A stretch of DNA of 64,000 nt from an uncultured bacterium (lineage in GTDB: Bacteria; Bacillota; Clostridia; Oscillospirales; Oscillospiraceae): contig CAMCCC010000005.1 of NCBI GenBank assembly GCA_945873205.1, forward strand, positions 44,822 through 108,821, written 5' to 3'. A program made the position numbers and the translations under genes. How positions within the stretch are numbered: position 1 is the stretch's first letter; every line of letters begins with the position of its first letter. The notes below the pieces were generated by a model. The model was not told the DNA's origin and searched no databases. It saw nothing but the letters and a program-made list of their open reading frames with translations. This document shows, piece after piece, positions 24,517 to 34,192 of this stretch.

Positions 24517-25222
24517 GATCCATCAGCCTCTTCATGATCTCGGCGTAAGCATCCTCCACACCACCCAGATCCCGGCGGAACCGATCCTTATCCAGCTTCT
24601 CGTGGGTTTTCTCGTCCCAGAGGCGGCAGGTGTCCGGGCTGATCTCGTCGGCCAGCACGATGCTGCCGTCAGCCAGGCGGCCGAACTCCAGCTTGAAGTC
24701 CACCAGAATCACGCCGCACTCCGCCCACAGGGCCTTGAGGAAGTCGTTCACCTGGAAGGCGTAGCGCTTGATGGTGTCGATTTCCTCCGCCGTGGCCAGC
24801 TTCAGGGCCAGGGCATGGTAGCTGTTGAGCAGGGGATCGCCCAGCTCGTCATTTTTATAGGAAAACTCGATGGTGGGCGCATCGAACACGATGCCCTCCT
24901 CCACGCCGTAGCGCTTGGCGAAGGAACCGGCGGAGAGGTTGCGCACAATGACCTCCAGCGGTACGATGGACACCTTCTTCACCAGGGTCTCCCGGGGGCT
25001 CAGCTCCTGCACAAAGTGGGTGGGCACACCGGCCTTTTCCAGCTTTGCCATCAGGCGGTTGCTCATTTGGTTGTTGATCACGCCCTTGCCGGCAATGCTG
25101 CCCTTCTTCAGGCCGTTGAAGGCGGTGGCGTCGTCCTTGTAATCCACGATGAGAAGTTCGGGATCGTCAGTCTTGAATACTTTCTTTGCCTTTCCCTCGT
25201 AGAGCTGTTCCAGTTTCTGCAT
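24503..25222 (-). CDS. purC: SAICAR synthetase (phosphoribosylaminoimidazole-succinocarboxamide synthase)
   Basis: The 239-residue enzyme joins aspartate to CAIR using ATP in purine synthesis. It opens with [10 protein letters not shown], contains [16 protein letters not shown] and [19 protein letters not shown], and has the signature LVDFKLEFG followed by [14 protein letters not shown]. The length is normal. ATG 25222 is supported by GGAGG 8 bases upstream; further in-frame codons upstream have no support. It precedes purF in a two-gene operon. No purine riboswitch was found in the short leader, so regulation is probably by a repressor or by other means. Confidence 0.95.
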   Translation of the reverse strand: MQKLEQLYEGKAKKVFKTDDPELLIVDYKDDATAFNGLKKGSIAGKGVINNQMSNRLMAKLEKAGVPTHFVQELSPRETLVKKVSIVPLEVIVRNLSAGSFAKRYGVEEGIVFDAPTIEFSYKNDELGDPLLNSYHALALKLATAEEIDTIKRYAFQVNDFLKALWAECGVILVDFKLEFGRLADGSIVLADEISPDTCRLWDEKTHEKLDKDRFRRDLGGVEDAYAEIMKRLMDHDAD

Positions 25223-25276
25223 GGTGCAAGCCTCCGTTTTCTGTATTTTTCTGTAAATCCGAGAATTTACCTGCAA

Positions 25277-25305
25277 ATAGTATCACTGCGAAAAAGCCAT
25301 TGCAA
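25277..25305 (-). promoter_or_regulatory. purC-purF promoter
   Basis: Minus strand TTGCAA (25300-25305), 17-base spacer, TACTAT (25277-25282). Confidence 0.6.
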
Positions 25306-25467
25306 TACGGAATTTCCATTTTGTAGGATGTGACAGAGCGGGCCGGTTCCCGGCTTTTTCTTTGCTTAAATTTGACCAGAGCAGGGAATATTTACACAAC
25401 GTTCAGGAAAGAAAAACAGGAAGGCTTTATACTAAAATTTAACGTCAAGAGAAGGAGCACTGCTTTC

Positions 25468-26172
25468 ATGCCGGAATTCATTCACTTTGATAATGTGGGG
25501 AAAATCTATAAAGTGGGCGAGGTGGAGATTCACGCCCTGAAAAATGCCAGTTTCACCGTGAAGCAGGGGGAAATCTGCGTCATTGTGGGCGCCTCCGGCG
25601 CCGGCAAAACCACCATCCTCAACATCCTTGGCGGCATGGACACCATGAGTCAGGGCCACGTCTGGCTGGATGGGCAGGATATTTCCGGCTATAATGAAAA
25701 GCAGCTTACCACCTATCGCCGCTATGACATCGGCTTTGTGTTCCAGTTTTATAACCTGATCCCCAACCTGACCGCCCTGGAAAATGTGGAGCTGGCGGTG
25801 CAGATCTGCAAGGACCATCTGGAGCCGGCCCAGGTGCTTGCCCAGGTGGGGCTGGAGGCACGGGCCAACAACTTCCCGGCCCAGCTCTCCGGCGGGGAGC
25901 AGCAGCGGGTGGCCATTGCCCGGGCACTGGCCAAGAAGCCCAAGCTGCTGCTGTGTGACGAGCCTACCGGCGCCCTGGACTATAACACCGGCAAGGCCAT
26001 TTTGAAGCTGTTGCAGGACACCTGCCGCCAGACCAATATGACCGTGGTCATCGTCACCCATAACTCCGCCCTCTGTGACATGGCGGACCGGGTGATCCGG
26101 GTCAAAAGCGGCTGCATCCAGTCCGAGACCGTGAACCCCAACCCCATCCCCGTAGAACAGATCGAGTGGTGA
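25468..26172 (+). CDS. ABC transporter ATP-binding protein (MacB/LolD type)
   Basis: The 234-residue ATPase has all motifs: Walker [10 protein letters not shown] (near residue 41), the Q-loop [17 protein letters not shown], signature [15 protein letters not shown], Walker [13 protein letters not shown] and the H-loop VIVTHN. The sequence type matches the MacB/LolD/FtsE class, which drives FtsX-fold permeases. The 889-residue permease begins 4 bases downstream, so they form one transporter. ATG 25468 follows GAAGGAG by 10 bases. The cargo is unknown; such pairs export peptides or lipids, or do mechanical work at the membrane. Confidence 0.9.
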   Translation: MPEFIHFDNVGKIYKVGEVEIHALKNASFTVKQGEICVIVGASGAGKTTILNILGGMDTMSQGHVWLDGQDISGYNEKQLTTYRRYDIGFVFQFYNLIPNLTALENVELAVQICKDHLEPAQVLAQVGLEARANNFPAQLSGGEQQRVAIARALAKKPKLLLCDEPTGALDYNTGKAILKLLQDTCRQTNMTVVIVTHNSALCDMADRVIRVKSGCIQSETVNPNPIPVEQIEW

Positions 26173-26176
26173 TGCC

Positions 26177-28846
26177 GTGGATATACTGATCACTTCCACC
26201 TTTCGGGAGATAAAAAACAGCCTGGGCCGCTACCTGGCCATCCTCACCATCATCGCCCTGGGCGTGGGCTTTTTCGCGGGCCTTCGCATCTGCCGCCCCA
26301 TGCTGGTGGACTCGGCTGACGAGTATTTCCGCCGCCAGAACTTCTATGACTACCGTGTCATCTCCACCATTGGCTTTTCTGAGGACAATGTGCTGAATAT
26401 GGCAGAGCAGGAGCCGGTACTGGCCGCCGAGGGCGGTTGCTATGAGGACGTGTTGGTGCGCATCGGCGGCAACGACCTGGTGTTCAAGGCCCATTCCATC
26501 ACCGAGAACGTCAACACCCTGCGCCTGGTGGCCGGCCGCCTGCCGGAGACAGACAGTGAGTGCGTCCTGGACGCGGACGCCTGGGACGAGACCATGCTGG
26601 GCCAGACCATACGCCTGTCGGACACCAACCGACAGGAGACCCTGGACGAATTCAGCCGCCGGGACTTCACCGTGGTGGGCCTTGCCACCAGCCCCCTGTA
26701 CATCAATCAGGACCGGGGCACCAGCAGCCTGGGCAATGGACATGTGTCCTCCTGCATCTATCTGCAGCGCAGCTGCTTTACCGCGGACTATTATAAAGAG
26801 CTCTTCCTCACCCTCCGGGACGGACAGGCCGCCTATACCGACGCCTATGACCAGCGGATCGAAAGCACCGAGGATACCATTACCGCCCTGGCGGAAGAGC
26901 AGGCCTGGCTTCGGTATCAGGAACTGGTGCTGGATAACCGGGAGGAGATCGCAGAAGGCCGGCAAAAGCTGGCGGATGCCGAGGCGGAGATCGCCAGCCA
27001 GAAGGAAGATGCCCGCCAGCAGGTGCGGGACTTTATGAGCGGCATGCGCTTCTCCCCAGAAGAAAACATGGGCTATTACCGGCTGCTGCTGGACCAGATC
27101 AACTCCTCCTTTACCGAGGCCGAGGAGGAGATTGCCCAGACCTATGCCGACCTGGACGAGGCGGAGCAGGAGCTGGACGATATCGACGAACCCTCCGTCT
27201 ACGTCCTGACCCGGAGCGAGAATGTGGGCTACGCCGCCTTTGAGCAGGATTCTGCCATCATTGAGAAAATCTCCGTGGTGTTCCCGGTATTCTTCTTCCT
27301 GGTAGCTGCCCTGGTCTGCGTCACCACCATGACCCGCATGGTGGATGAGCAGCGTACCCAGGTGGGCGTGTGGAAGGCCATGGGCTATGACAAAGGGCTT
27401 ATCAGCCTGAAATACATCATCTATGCCGGCTCTGCCGGCCTGATCGGCAGCGTCCTTGGCTCTTTCCTCTGCACCTGGTTCATCCCCCGGGTGTTCTGGG
27501 CTGCCTATACCAGTCTGTATAACTTCACCCAACAGCTGACCTACACCTTCCAGCCGGGGATGCTGGCCCTGTCTCTGGTTATTGCCCTGCTGTGCACCGC
27601 CGGGGTGGGGCTGTACTGCTGCCGCAAGGAACTGCGGGAGGTGCCTGCCTCCATCCTGCGGCCCAAGGCCCCGAAAAACGGCAAGCGCATCCTGCTGGAG
27701 CGGATCGGCTGGCTCTGGCGGCGCATCAGCTTTCTGCACAAGGTCTCCCTGCGGAACGTGCTGCGCTATAAGCAGCGCTTCTTCCTGATGATCCTGGGCG
27801 TCAGCGGCTGCACCGCCCTGCTGCTTACCGGCTTCGGCGTCCGGGACTCCATCCAGAACGTCACCGATTACCAGTACGGCGAGATCAGCCTCTATGACGC
27901 GGAGATCAACTTCAGCGAGGAACTTACCGCTGAGGAGCAGCGCGACTTTCTGGCAAACCATGACAGCCTTTCCGGCCTGGTGTATCTCTCCCGCAGCAAT
28001 GCGGATGTTGCCGCCGGCAACAAGGTGAAAAGCACCGCCCTCACCGCCGTTATGGAGGGGAAACTGGAGGATTACCTCTCTCTCCACAATGAATCCGGCC
28101 CGGTCAGCCTGCCGGGGGAGGGGGAAGCGGTTCTCTCCATGGGCATCGCCAAGTCCCTGGGCGTGGAGCCGGGGGACCGGCTGGAGATCACCAATGATGA
28201 TTTCAACAAGATCACGCTCACCGTCAGCGGTGTGTTTGACAACTACCTGGGGGACTTTGTCTTTGTCACGGAGCAGAGTCTGATGAAGCTTAACGGTGAA
28301 GCCCCGGTGAACACGGCCTACGCCGGCTTCCGGCCCGGCCTGGATCAGAACAGCGCCTCCGCGGGGCTGCTGGACGATTCCCTGGTGAGCCGGGTGGCTC
28401 TGAACCAGGACATGCGGGACACGGTGGACAGTTCCTTTGCCAGTCTGAGCATTGTGGTGGTGCTGATCATCCTCTGCGCCGGCGCCCTGGCCTTCATCGT
28501 GCTGTTTAATCTGATCAACATCAACATCGGCGAGCGCATCCGGGAGATCGCCACCATCAAGGTCCTGGGCTTTTACGACGGGGAATCCTCCGCCTATGTG
28601 TTCCGGGAAGTGAATATGCTGACGGCGCTGGGCGCGCTGCTGGGCCTGCCCTTCGGCAAGCTGCTCCATGCCTTCGTCATGCAGCAGATTCATACCGACG
28701 GCATGTGCTTCGATGTGCGCATTGCGGCCCTGAGCTATGTTTACAGCCTGGTGCTGACGGCCCTGTTCGCCCTGCTGGTGCGCCTGGTCATGAGCATGAA
28801 GCTGAAAAAAATCAATATGTCCGAATCCCTGAAATCCGTGGAATAA
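26177..28846 (+). CDS. FtsX-fold ABC transporter permease, double-domain
   Basis: The 889-residue permease has an N-terminal helix (about 18-38) and a large outer region. That region includes a Glu/Ala-rich coiled coil (about residues 250-340, for example AEAEIASQKEDARQQVRDF). A first FtsX/MacB-type domain (about 365-490) and a second one (about 755-885) follow. It starts with GTG, four bases after the ATPase stop codon. The layout, with one long permease carrying two FtsX domains and a coiled coil, is common in Clostridia transporters of unknown cargo. The outer coiled coil suggests a protein partner outside the membrane. A consensus promoter for the next gene begins directly after its stop codon. 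Confidence 0.85.
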   Translation: MDILITSTFREIKNSLGRYLAILTIIALGVGFFAGLRICRPMLVDSADEYFRRQNFYDYRVISTIGFSEDNVLNMAEQEPVLAAEGGCYEDVLVRIGGNDLVFKAHSITENVNTLRLVAGRLPETDSECVLDADAWDETMLGQTIRLSDTNRQETLDEFSRRDFTVVGLATSPLYINQDRGTSSLGNGHVSSCIYLQRSCFTADYYKELFLTLRDGQAAYTDAYDQRIESTEDTITALAEEQAWLRYQELVLDNREEIAEGRQKLADAEAEIASQKEDARQQVRDFMSGMRFSPEENMGYYRLLLDQINSSFTEAEEEIAQTYADLDEAEQELDDIDEPSVYVLTRSENVGYAAFEQDSAIIEKISVVFPVFFFLVAALVCVTTMTRMVDEQRTQVGVWKAMGYDKGLISLKYIIYAGSAGLIGSVLGSFLCTWFIPRVFWAAYTSLYNFTQQLTYTFQPGMLALSLVIALLCTAGVGLYCCRKELREVPASILRPKAPKNGKRILLERIGWLWRRISFLHKVSLRNVLRYKQRFFLMILGVSGCTALLLTGFGVRDSIQNVTDYQYGEISLYDAEINFSEELTAEEQRDFLANHDSLSGLVYLSRSNADVAAGNKVKSTALTAVMEGKLEDYLSLHNESGPVSLPGEGEAVLSMGIAKSLGVEPGDRLEITNDDFNKITLTVSGVFDNYLGDFVFVTEQSLMKLNGEAPVNTAYAGFRPGLDQNSASAGLLDDSLVSRVALNQDMRDTVDSSFASLSIVVVLIILCAGALAFIVLFNLININIGERIREIATIKVLGFYDGESSAYVFREVNMLTALGALLGLPFGKLLHAFVMQQIHTDGMCFDVRIAALSYVYSLVLTALFALLVRLVMSMKLKKINMSESLKSVE

Positions 28847-28848
28847 AT

Positions 28849-28877
28849 TTGACATTTTTCCCTCCGGGGCATATAAT
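28849..28877 (+). promoter_or_regulatory. Consensus promoter for DAHP synthase
   Basis: A perfect TTGACA (28849-28854), 17-base spacer, perfect TATAAT (28872-28877), starting just after the permease stop codon. This predicts strong, constitutive-type expression. Confidence 0.9.
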
Positions 28878-28910
28878 TGCTTTTACTTTCTGCCCAAGGA
28901 GAAATGCCCT

Positions 28911-29942
28911 ATGAACATGGAATTCGTGCGCAAGCTCACCATTCCCGCCGAGGTAAAGGAGATGTATCCCCTTACTGGGGAGATGGCCCGCTGCTTTGAA
29001 CAGCGGGATATCCAGCTGAAAAACATCCTCTCCGGCAAGGACCAGCGCCTGCTGCTGATCATCGGCCCCTGCTCTGCCGACCATCCTGACAGCGTGCTGG
29101 ATTATATGCAGCGGCTGCGCCGGGTGCAGGAGCAGGTGGAAGATAAAATTTTCATCGTCCCCCGCTGCTATACCAACAAGCCCCGCACCACCGGCAAGGG
29201 CTACAAGGGCATGCTGCACCAGCCGGACCCGGAGAATAAGCCGGATATGTTCAAGGGCCTCATCGCCATCCGGGAGCTGCATATGCGGGTGGTGAAGGAG
29301 ACCGGCTTCACCTGTGCCGATGAGATGCTGTACACCGAGAACTATAAGTATCTGGACGATATCCTGGCCTATGTGGCCGTGGGCGCCCGGTCGGTGGAGA
29401 ATCAGCAGCACCGGCTCACCTCCAGCGGCATTGAGGTGCCTGTGGGCATGAAGAACCCCACCTCCGGCAGCTTCTCCGTGATGATGAACGCCATCACCGC
29501 CGCCCAGGATAAGCACACCTTCATTTACCGGGGCTGGGAAGTCCACTCCCAGGGAAACCCCTATGCCCATGCCATCCTGCGGGGCTATATGAATAAGCAG
29601 GGCCAGACCCATCCCAACTACCACTATGAGGATATCCTGCTGGTCAGTGACCTGTACGCCCAGAACCCGGACCTGCAGAACCCGGCCGTGATCATTGACA
29701 CCAATCATTCCAACTCCGGCAAGCAGCCCCTGGAGCAGATCCGCATCGCCAAGGAAATCGTACTGAACCGGCAGCTCAATTCGGATGTGGGCCGCCTGGT
29801 CAAGGGCCTGATGATTGAGAGCTATATTGAAGACGGCGCCCAGCCTGTGGGCGGCGGCTGCTATGGCAAGTCCATTACCGATGCCTGCCTGGGCTGGGAC
29901 AAGAGCCAGCGGCTGATCCTGGACCTGGCAGAGATGCTGTGA
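28911..29942 (+). CDS. 3-deoxy-7-phosphoheptulonate synthase (class I DAHP synthase)
   Basis: The 343-residue enzyme condenses phosphoenolpyruvate with erythrose-4-phosphate to start aromatic amino-acid synthesis. Family motifs include IGPCSADHPDSVLDY (near residue 48), VPRCYTNKPRTTGKGYKG, ARSVENQQHR, GMKNPTSG and DTNHSNSGKQPLEQ near the C-terminus. The length and motifs fit the AroF/G/H class, not the DAHP synthase-chorismate mutase fusion type. It is preceded by a consensus promoter and AAGGAG, and followed by a terminator, so it is monocistronic. Feedback specificity (Phe, Tyr or Trp) is not visible. Confidence 0.93.
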   Translation: MNMEFVRKLTIPAEVKEMYPLTGEMARCFEQRDIQLKNILSGKDQRLLLIIGPCSADHPDSVLDYMQRLRRVQEQVEDKIFIVPRCYTNKPRTTGKGYKGMLHQPDPENKPDMFKGLIAIRELHMRVVKETGFTCADEMLYTENYKYLDDILAYVAVGARSVENQQHRLTSSGIEVPVGMKNPTSGSFSVMMNAITAAQDKHTFIYRGWEVHSQGNPYAHAILRGYMNKQGQTHPNYHYEDILLVSDLYAQNPDLQNPAVIIDTNHSNSGKQPLEQIRIAKEIVLNRQLNSDVGRLVKGLMIESYIEDGAQPVGGGCYGKSITDACLGWDKSQRLILDLAEML

Positions 29943-29957
29943 AATTGGAATACATCA

Positions 29958-29996
29958 AAACTCCCCATTTCCCCTGCGGGAAATGGGGAGTTTAAC
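29958..29996 (+). terminator. Intrinsic terminator after DAHP synthase
   Basis: A 16-bp perfect stem (29958-29973 and 29978-29993) with a CTGC loop. The stem ends in TTT but the following T run is short. Confidence 0.8.
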
Positions 29997-30172
29997 ATTT
30001 TTGAATTATATACATCAAAAAGGAAAAAATATTCATACCCGTCCCATCGAGAAGAAAGAAAAAAAGAAAAAATATTAGAAAATTCAGAGAATAAGGGGGA
30101 TGCAGCATTTGGAAAAAGATGGAAGCCCAAAACGAACGGTGAATAAATTTCCTGTTAAAGTGAAAATTATTG

Positions 30173-30201
30173 TTGACTTCTGACTCCTACAGGAGTATAT
30201 T
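30173..30201 (+). promoter_or_regulatory. M20-operon promoter with an inverted repeat in the spacer
   Basis: TTGACT (30173-30178), 17-base spacer, TATATT (30196-30201). The spacer contains ACTCCT-AC-AGGAGT (30183-30196), a near-palindrome that could be an operator. Confidence 0.65.
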
Positions 30202-30267
30202 TGTCACATTATATTTTTGAACATTTAGTGAGTTAAATCGCTGAGTGTACCAACAGGAGGTTTACAA

Positions 30268-31485
30268 ATGAACGCACAGGAACTGCTGCAGGAAGCCATC
30301 GCCCTGCAGCCGGAGATCCAGGCCAACCGCCGGGAGCTGCACAAGCACCCGGAGCTGGGACTGGAGATGACCTTTACCAAGGCTTTTGTGAAAGCAAAGC
30401 TGGAGGAAATGGGCTATCAGCCTCAGGACTGCGGCCCGGGCGGTCTGGTGGTCCTGGCCGGCGGCAAGAAGCCGGGCAAGTGCTTCTTGATCCGCGGCGA
30501 TATGGACGCGCTGCCCATCCAGGAGGAGGCGGAGGTAGACTTTGCCTCTGAAAACCCGGGCAAGATGCACGCCTGCGGCCACGATACCCATGCTGCTATG
30601 ATGCTGGGCGCCGCCAAGCTGCTGAAGGAGCATGAGGATGAGCTTCAGGGCACTGTCAAGCTGCTGTTCCAGCCCGGCGAGGAGACACTGGAAGGCGCGG
30701 AGAGCTGCGTCAAGGCCGGCGTACTGGAGAATCCCCATGTGGACGCCGCCATGATGATCCACTCTATGACCGGCATGCCCATGCCTCACGGCGTGATGCT
30801 GATTATGGACGGCGGCCGCGGCATGGCTTCCTGCGACCAGTATAAGATCACTGTCAAGGGCAAGGGCGGCCACGGCGCCATGCCCCACCTGACCATTGAC
30901 CCCATCACCGCCGCGGCCCATATTCATGTGGCTCTGGCCGAGATTCACTCCCGGGAGCTGACCTCCGGCACCTTCGGCGTCATTACCACCGGCAAGTTCC
31001 AGGCCGGTGTTGCCTCCAACGTAATTGCCGATACCGCCGTCATGGAGGGCACCATCCGCACCGGCGATGAGGCCACCGAAGCAATGCTGATGCAGCGTGT
31101 GAAGGAGATTGCCGAGTCTGTGGGCAAGGCCTACCGCTGTGAGGTGGATGTGGAATTTGTGGGTCATTGCCCCCCCAATATTTCCGATACAGAGGTTTCT
31201 GCCAGTGCCGTCAAGTATATGACGGAGCTGCTGGGCCAGGCCGCTGTTCCCGCCTCCGTGGCCATGGGTGACAGCAACAAGATCTCCGGCGGCAGCGAGG
31301 ACTTTGCCTTCATCAGCACCAAGGTTCCCTCCGTCTCCATGATGCTGGCTGTCGGCAATCCCGAGAATGGCTACTGCTATCCCCAGCACCACCCCAAGGC
31401 CCGGTTTGATGATTCCAAGCTCTTCGAAGGCGCTGCCGCCTACGCCTATGTGGCGGCCCGCTGGCTGGAGGAGCATCAGGATTGA
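30268..31485 (+). CDS. M20D amidohydrolase (hippurate/N-acyl-amino-acid hydrolase family)
   Basis: The 405-residue zinc or manganese peptidase-like enzyme splits an N-acyl or peptide amide bond. Metal and catalytic regions are clear: RRELHKHPELG, the RGDMDALPIQEE motif (near residue 75), CGHDTHAAMMLGAA, FQPGEETLEGA, and the C-terminal GGSEDFAF plus HHPKARFDD. The dimerisation domain (about 180-290) is present. Its substrate is not predictable. Two membrane proteins follow in the same operon, which suggests uptake of the substrate or export of a product together with hydrolysis. AGGAGG lies 8 bases before ATG. Confidence 0.9.
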   Translation: MNAQELLQEAIALQPEIQANRRELHKHPELGLEMTFTKAFVKAKLEEMGYQPQDCGPGGLVVLAGGKKPGKCFLIRGDMDALPIQEEAEVDFASENPGKMHACGHDTHAAMMLGAAKLLKEHEDELQGTVKLLFQPGEETLEGAESCVKAGVLENPHVDAAMMIHSMTGMPMPHGVMLIMDGGRGMASCDQYKITVKGKGGHGAMPHLTIDPITAAAHIHVALAEIHSRELTSGTFGVITTGKFQAGVASNVIADTAVMEGTIRTGDEATEAMLMQRVKEIAESVGKAYRCEVDVEFVGHCPPNISDTEVSASAVKYMTELLGQAAVPASVAMGDSNKISGGSEDFAFISTKVPSVSMMLAVGNPENGYCYPQHHPKARFDDSKLFEGAAAYAYVAARWLEEHQD

Positions 31486-31525
31486 TCAATAAGCAAAAAC
31501 AAAAAAAGAGAAAAGAGGAAAAAAC

Positions 31526-32236
31526 ATGGTAAAAGGATCTGTCGTTGCCAACAGCCCCTTGCTGTTTGTCCTGGTTGCAGTCGGCCTGTTGATTGTTATC
31601 GCCTATGCGGTGCTGAGTGTGGTGAAGGCCTCCCAGCGCTGCAAGGAGCTGGGGGTCTCCAGTGAGACCATCAGCAACGTTGTCAAAGCTACCGCCACTT
31701 CGTCCATTGTTCCCAGCCTTGCCATCCTGCTGGGCTTCCTGACGCTGACGGTGTCCCTGGGCGTGATCTGGCCCTGGTGGCGTCTGTCCGTCATCGGCTC
31801 TTTGTCCTATGAGGCCATGGCCTCGAACTACACCGTGGACGCCCTGGGCACTGCCATGTCCGAGATTCTGAACGCGGATGCCAATGTCTTCGGCGCAGTC
31901 ATGATGGTTATGTCCTTCGGCATCATCACCGGTCCCATCGTGGCCGTGCTCTTCGCCAAGAAGTATTCCACCGGCATCATGAAGGCCAAGGTGGGCCAGA
32001 GCGAGTGGGGCCAGGTCATGTCCGGCTGCTTCTTCCTGGCCATGTTCTCCGTGTACATCCCCATCCTGCTCTTCACCGATCTGCCCACCACCCTGACCAT
32101 GGCGGTCAGCTTTGTGGTCACCCTGATCTGCGGCGTCATCGGCAAGAAGGCAAAGTGGCTCAACAACTTCACCATGGCCATCGCCATGCTGGTTGCCATG
32201 GCTTCCAGCGTGCTGTGGGTCGGTCTGTTCAAGTAA
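31526..32236 (+). CDS. DUF5058-like multi-pass membrane protein
   Basis: The 236-residue protein has about six membrane helices and a conserved-looking loop, KASQRCKELGVSSETISNVV, between helices 1 and 2. I match it from memory to DUF5058, a family often next to M20 peptidases. It starts 40 bases after the amidohydrolase and ends 13 bases before a second membrane protein. The two probably form a small transporter or channel for the operon's substrate. No energy-coupling motif is visible. Confidence 0.7.
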   Translation: MVKGSVVANSPLLFVLVAVGLLIVIAYAVLSVVKASQRCKELGVSSETISNVVKATATSSIVPSLAILLGFLTLTVSLGVIWPWWRLSVIGSLSYEAMASNYTVDALGTAMSEILNADANVFGAVMMVMSFGIITGPIVAVLFAKKYSTGIMKAKVGQSEWGQVMSGCFFLAMFSVYIPILLFTDLPTTLTMAVSFVVTLICGVIGKKAKWLNNFTMAIAMLVAMASSVLWVGLFK

Positions 32237-32249
32237 GGAGGTAAAGAAA

Positions 32250-33011
32250 ATGGCAAAAGAGAAGAAAGTCAAGGAAAAAGTCGCTCTGGACCCCTTTACT
32301 GAATGGGCCCACAAATCCGGCCGCATTTTCATGGTGCTGTTCATTGCCTACATGCTGGTGATCCCCTTTATCGTCTGCACTGTGTATGGCTGCATGCCCA
32401 GCTTCAAAATGTGTCTGCCCGGCCTGATCGCCATCACGGCCATCATGGGCCCCGCGTCCATCGCCGAGGTGGGCAGCTACACCCCCATTCTGGGCTCCTC
32501 CACCTACCTGACCTTTGCTTCCGGCAACGTGATGAACCTGAAGATTCCCTGCATCATCAATGCCCAGCAGATTGCCAAGGTGGAGCCCAACACCGTGGAG
32601 GGCGACGCCGTTGCCCTGATCGCCACTGCCGTTTCCTCCGCTGTCACCATCATCATCCTGGCCATTGGCGTGGTGCTGCTCAGCTTTATTAAGCCCATTC
32701 TGGAGAACCCCTATGTGGTCACCGCCAGCGACTACCTGCTGCCCGCCCTGTTCGGCTGCATGGCCCTGGGCCTGCTCAGCAGCGGCAACGGCAAGACCAA
32801 GGTGAAGAATCACCTGCTGCCTGCCCTGGTTCCCGCCCTGCTGGTGACCGCCCTGACTGTGCTGGGCATCGGCTCCACGGGTCTGGCCGGCATCCTCATC
32901 ATTGTCATGATCCCCGTCACCATTCTCTGCGCCCGCATCCTGTGGAAGAAGGGCATTGTCAAGGTGGTGCCTGTGGAGCAGAAGGAGACCGCCGCTTCCG
33001 CTCAGGAGTAA
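32250..33011 (+). CDS. Membrane protein partner of the DUF5058-like protein
   Basis: The 253-residue protein begins with a Lys-rich cytosolic tail (MAKEKKVKEKVALDPF) and has about seven hydrophobic segments. A glycine-rich region, IMGPASIAEVGSYTPILGSS, lies near residue 70. I do not recognise a named family. AAGGAGG sits 8 bases before ATG 32250. It closes the three-gene operon with the M20 amidohydrolase and is followed by a terminator. Together with the preceding gene it may be a secondary transporter for an acylated amino acid or a small peptide; this is inference from context only. Confidence 0.7.
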   Translation: MAKEKKVKEKVALDPFTEWAHKSGRIFMVLFIAYMLVIPFIVCTVYGCMPSFKMCLPGLIAITAIMGPASIAEVGSYTPILGSSTYLTFASGNVMNLKIPCIINAQQIAKVEPNTVEGDAVALIATAVSSAVTIIILAIGVVLLSFIKPILENPYVVTASDYLLPALFGCMALGLLSSGNGKTKVKNHLLPALVPALLVTALTVLGIGSTGLAGILIIVMIPVTILCARILWKKGIVKVVPVEQKETAASAQE

Positions 33012-33042
33012 GCATAGTCAGCAAGTATTATCCTGCACATTC

Positions 33043-33080
33043 AACTGCCGTCCGGCTGACCAGCCGGACGGCAGTTTTTC
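33043..33080 (+). terminator. Intrinsic terminator after the M20 operon
   Basis: A 14-bp perfect stem ACTGCCGTCCGGCT / AGCCGGACGGCAGT with a 4-base loop, followed by TTTT. Confidence 0.92.
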
Positions 33081-33169
33081 TATGGGCAAATACCGCAGGA
33101 AAAATCAGGCGAAACCATGCAGCCTGATGTATAATAGCGCCAGAGCGTTTACGAAAGGGGGACAAAATC

Positions 33170-34138
33170 ATGTACCAGTGGGAAAAACTGATCCAGCAGA
33201 TGGTGGATGAGATCGACAGCAGTATCCGCGCCCATAATGACGACGCCCTGACCCTCAGCGCCCTTTCCCGGCGGCTGGGCTATTCCGAATACCACATGAG
33301 CCGGAAGTTCCGGGAGATTGCGGGTCTGTCCCTCCGGGACTACCTGCGAAGCAGGAAACTTGCCTTCGCCTTGAAGGAACTGCGTGACAGTGAGAGAAGT
33401 ATTCTGGACATAGCCCTTGACTATGGCTTTTCCACCCACGAAGCCTTTACCCGGGCCTTTAAAAGCACCTATGGTGTGACGCCGGGGGAATACCGGGCCA
33501 ATCCCTGCCCGGTGGTACTGCGCACCAAGCTTCACCCCTTCGACCGCTACTTTTTCGGCTTGGGAGAGATCGGTATGATCAAATCGGAGGAGGGCGTGAA
33601 GGTGTATCTGGTCACCATTCCCGCCCACACATTCCTGCACATCAAAAATTATGAGAGCAACGGCTACTGGGATTTCTGGCAAAAGCAGAACCAGATCCCG
33701 GGCCAGGACCAGGAGACCATCTGCGGCCTGCTGGACAGCATCAAGGGCAAGCTGGACGATGCCGGCGGCAGCGAGGCCAACTGCGGCAGCGGCCAGATCA
33801 TGGCCTACATCAACGACCCGGCGGGCCGGGTCTGCGACTGGGGCTACCATCGCACCGAGTGCTGGGGCGTCCGCCTGCCGGTGGATTACAGCGGCCCGGT
33901 TCCGGAGCAGATGCAGCTGCTGACGGTGCCGGAAGGGGAGTACATCGTCTTTGAACACGGCCCCTTTGACTATGAACAGGAGAACCGCAGCGTGGAGGAG
34001 AAGATCGAAAAGGCCATGGCTGACTTCGATTATGCCGCCAACCGTTTCTGTCTGGACACGGCCCCCGGCCGCATCATGTATTTTTACTATGACCCGGCCC
34101 GGTACTTCAAATATATTCGCCCCATAAAAAGAACATAG
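33170..34138 (+). CDS. AraC-family regulator with GyrI-like effector domain
   Basis: The 322-residue protein has an N-terminal AraC-type double helix-turn-helix. It includes LSALSRRLGYSEYHMSRKFR and ILDIALDYGFSTHEAFTRAF, followed by YGVTPGEYR (about residues 25-110). Residues about 130-315 form a GyrI/Rob-like small-molecule binding domain, ending with RIMYFYYDP. Proteins of this layout (Rob, SoxS-related, BmrR-type ligand domains) often sense lipophilic compounds. A TATAAT is visible at 33130-33135 but the -35 is weak. It lies between the M20 operon and the reductase operon on the opposite strand, so its targets are unknown. Confidence 0.85.
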   Translation: MYQWEKLIQQMVDEIDSSIRAHNDDALTLSALSRRLGYSEYHMSRKFREIAGLSLRDYLRSRKLAFALKELRDSERSILDIALDYGFSTHEAFTRAFKSTYGVTPGEYRANPCPVVLRTKLHPFDRYFFGLGEIGMIKSEEGVKVYLVTIPAHTFLHIKNYESNGYWDFWQKQNQIPGQDQETICGLLDSIKGKLDDAGGSEANCGSGQIMAYINDPAGRVCDWGYHRTECWGVRLPVDYSGPVPEQMQLLTVPEGEYIVFEHGPFDYEQENRSVEEKIEKAMADFDYAANRFCLDTAPGRIMYFYYDPARYFKYIRPIKRT

Positions 34139-34192
34139 AGGACGCACAGAAGCAAAAGCCTGATTTGCACACTTCCATTCCTTCCTTCTGGC

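Larger units (their letters stand above)
29943..30267. other. 325-base intergenic region: terminator, AT-rich stretch, promoter
   Basis: A terminator sits at 29958-29993. Bases 30001-30170 are AT- and purine-rich, without a credible gene or RNA motif. The promoter for the M20 operon lies at 30173-30201. Confidence 0.6.

Noticed and set aside
25223..25330. A purine riboswitch upstream of purC
   Set aside because: The leader is only about 45 bases from the promoter, with no three-way-junction pattern.
26102..28855. A 917-codon minus-strand open frame across the ABC permease
   Set aside because: Antisense to a protein with clear FtsX domains; no ribosome site and no family motif.
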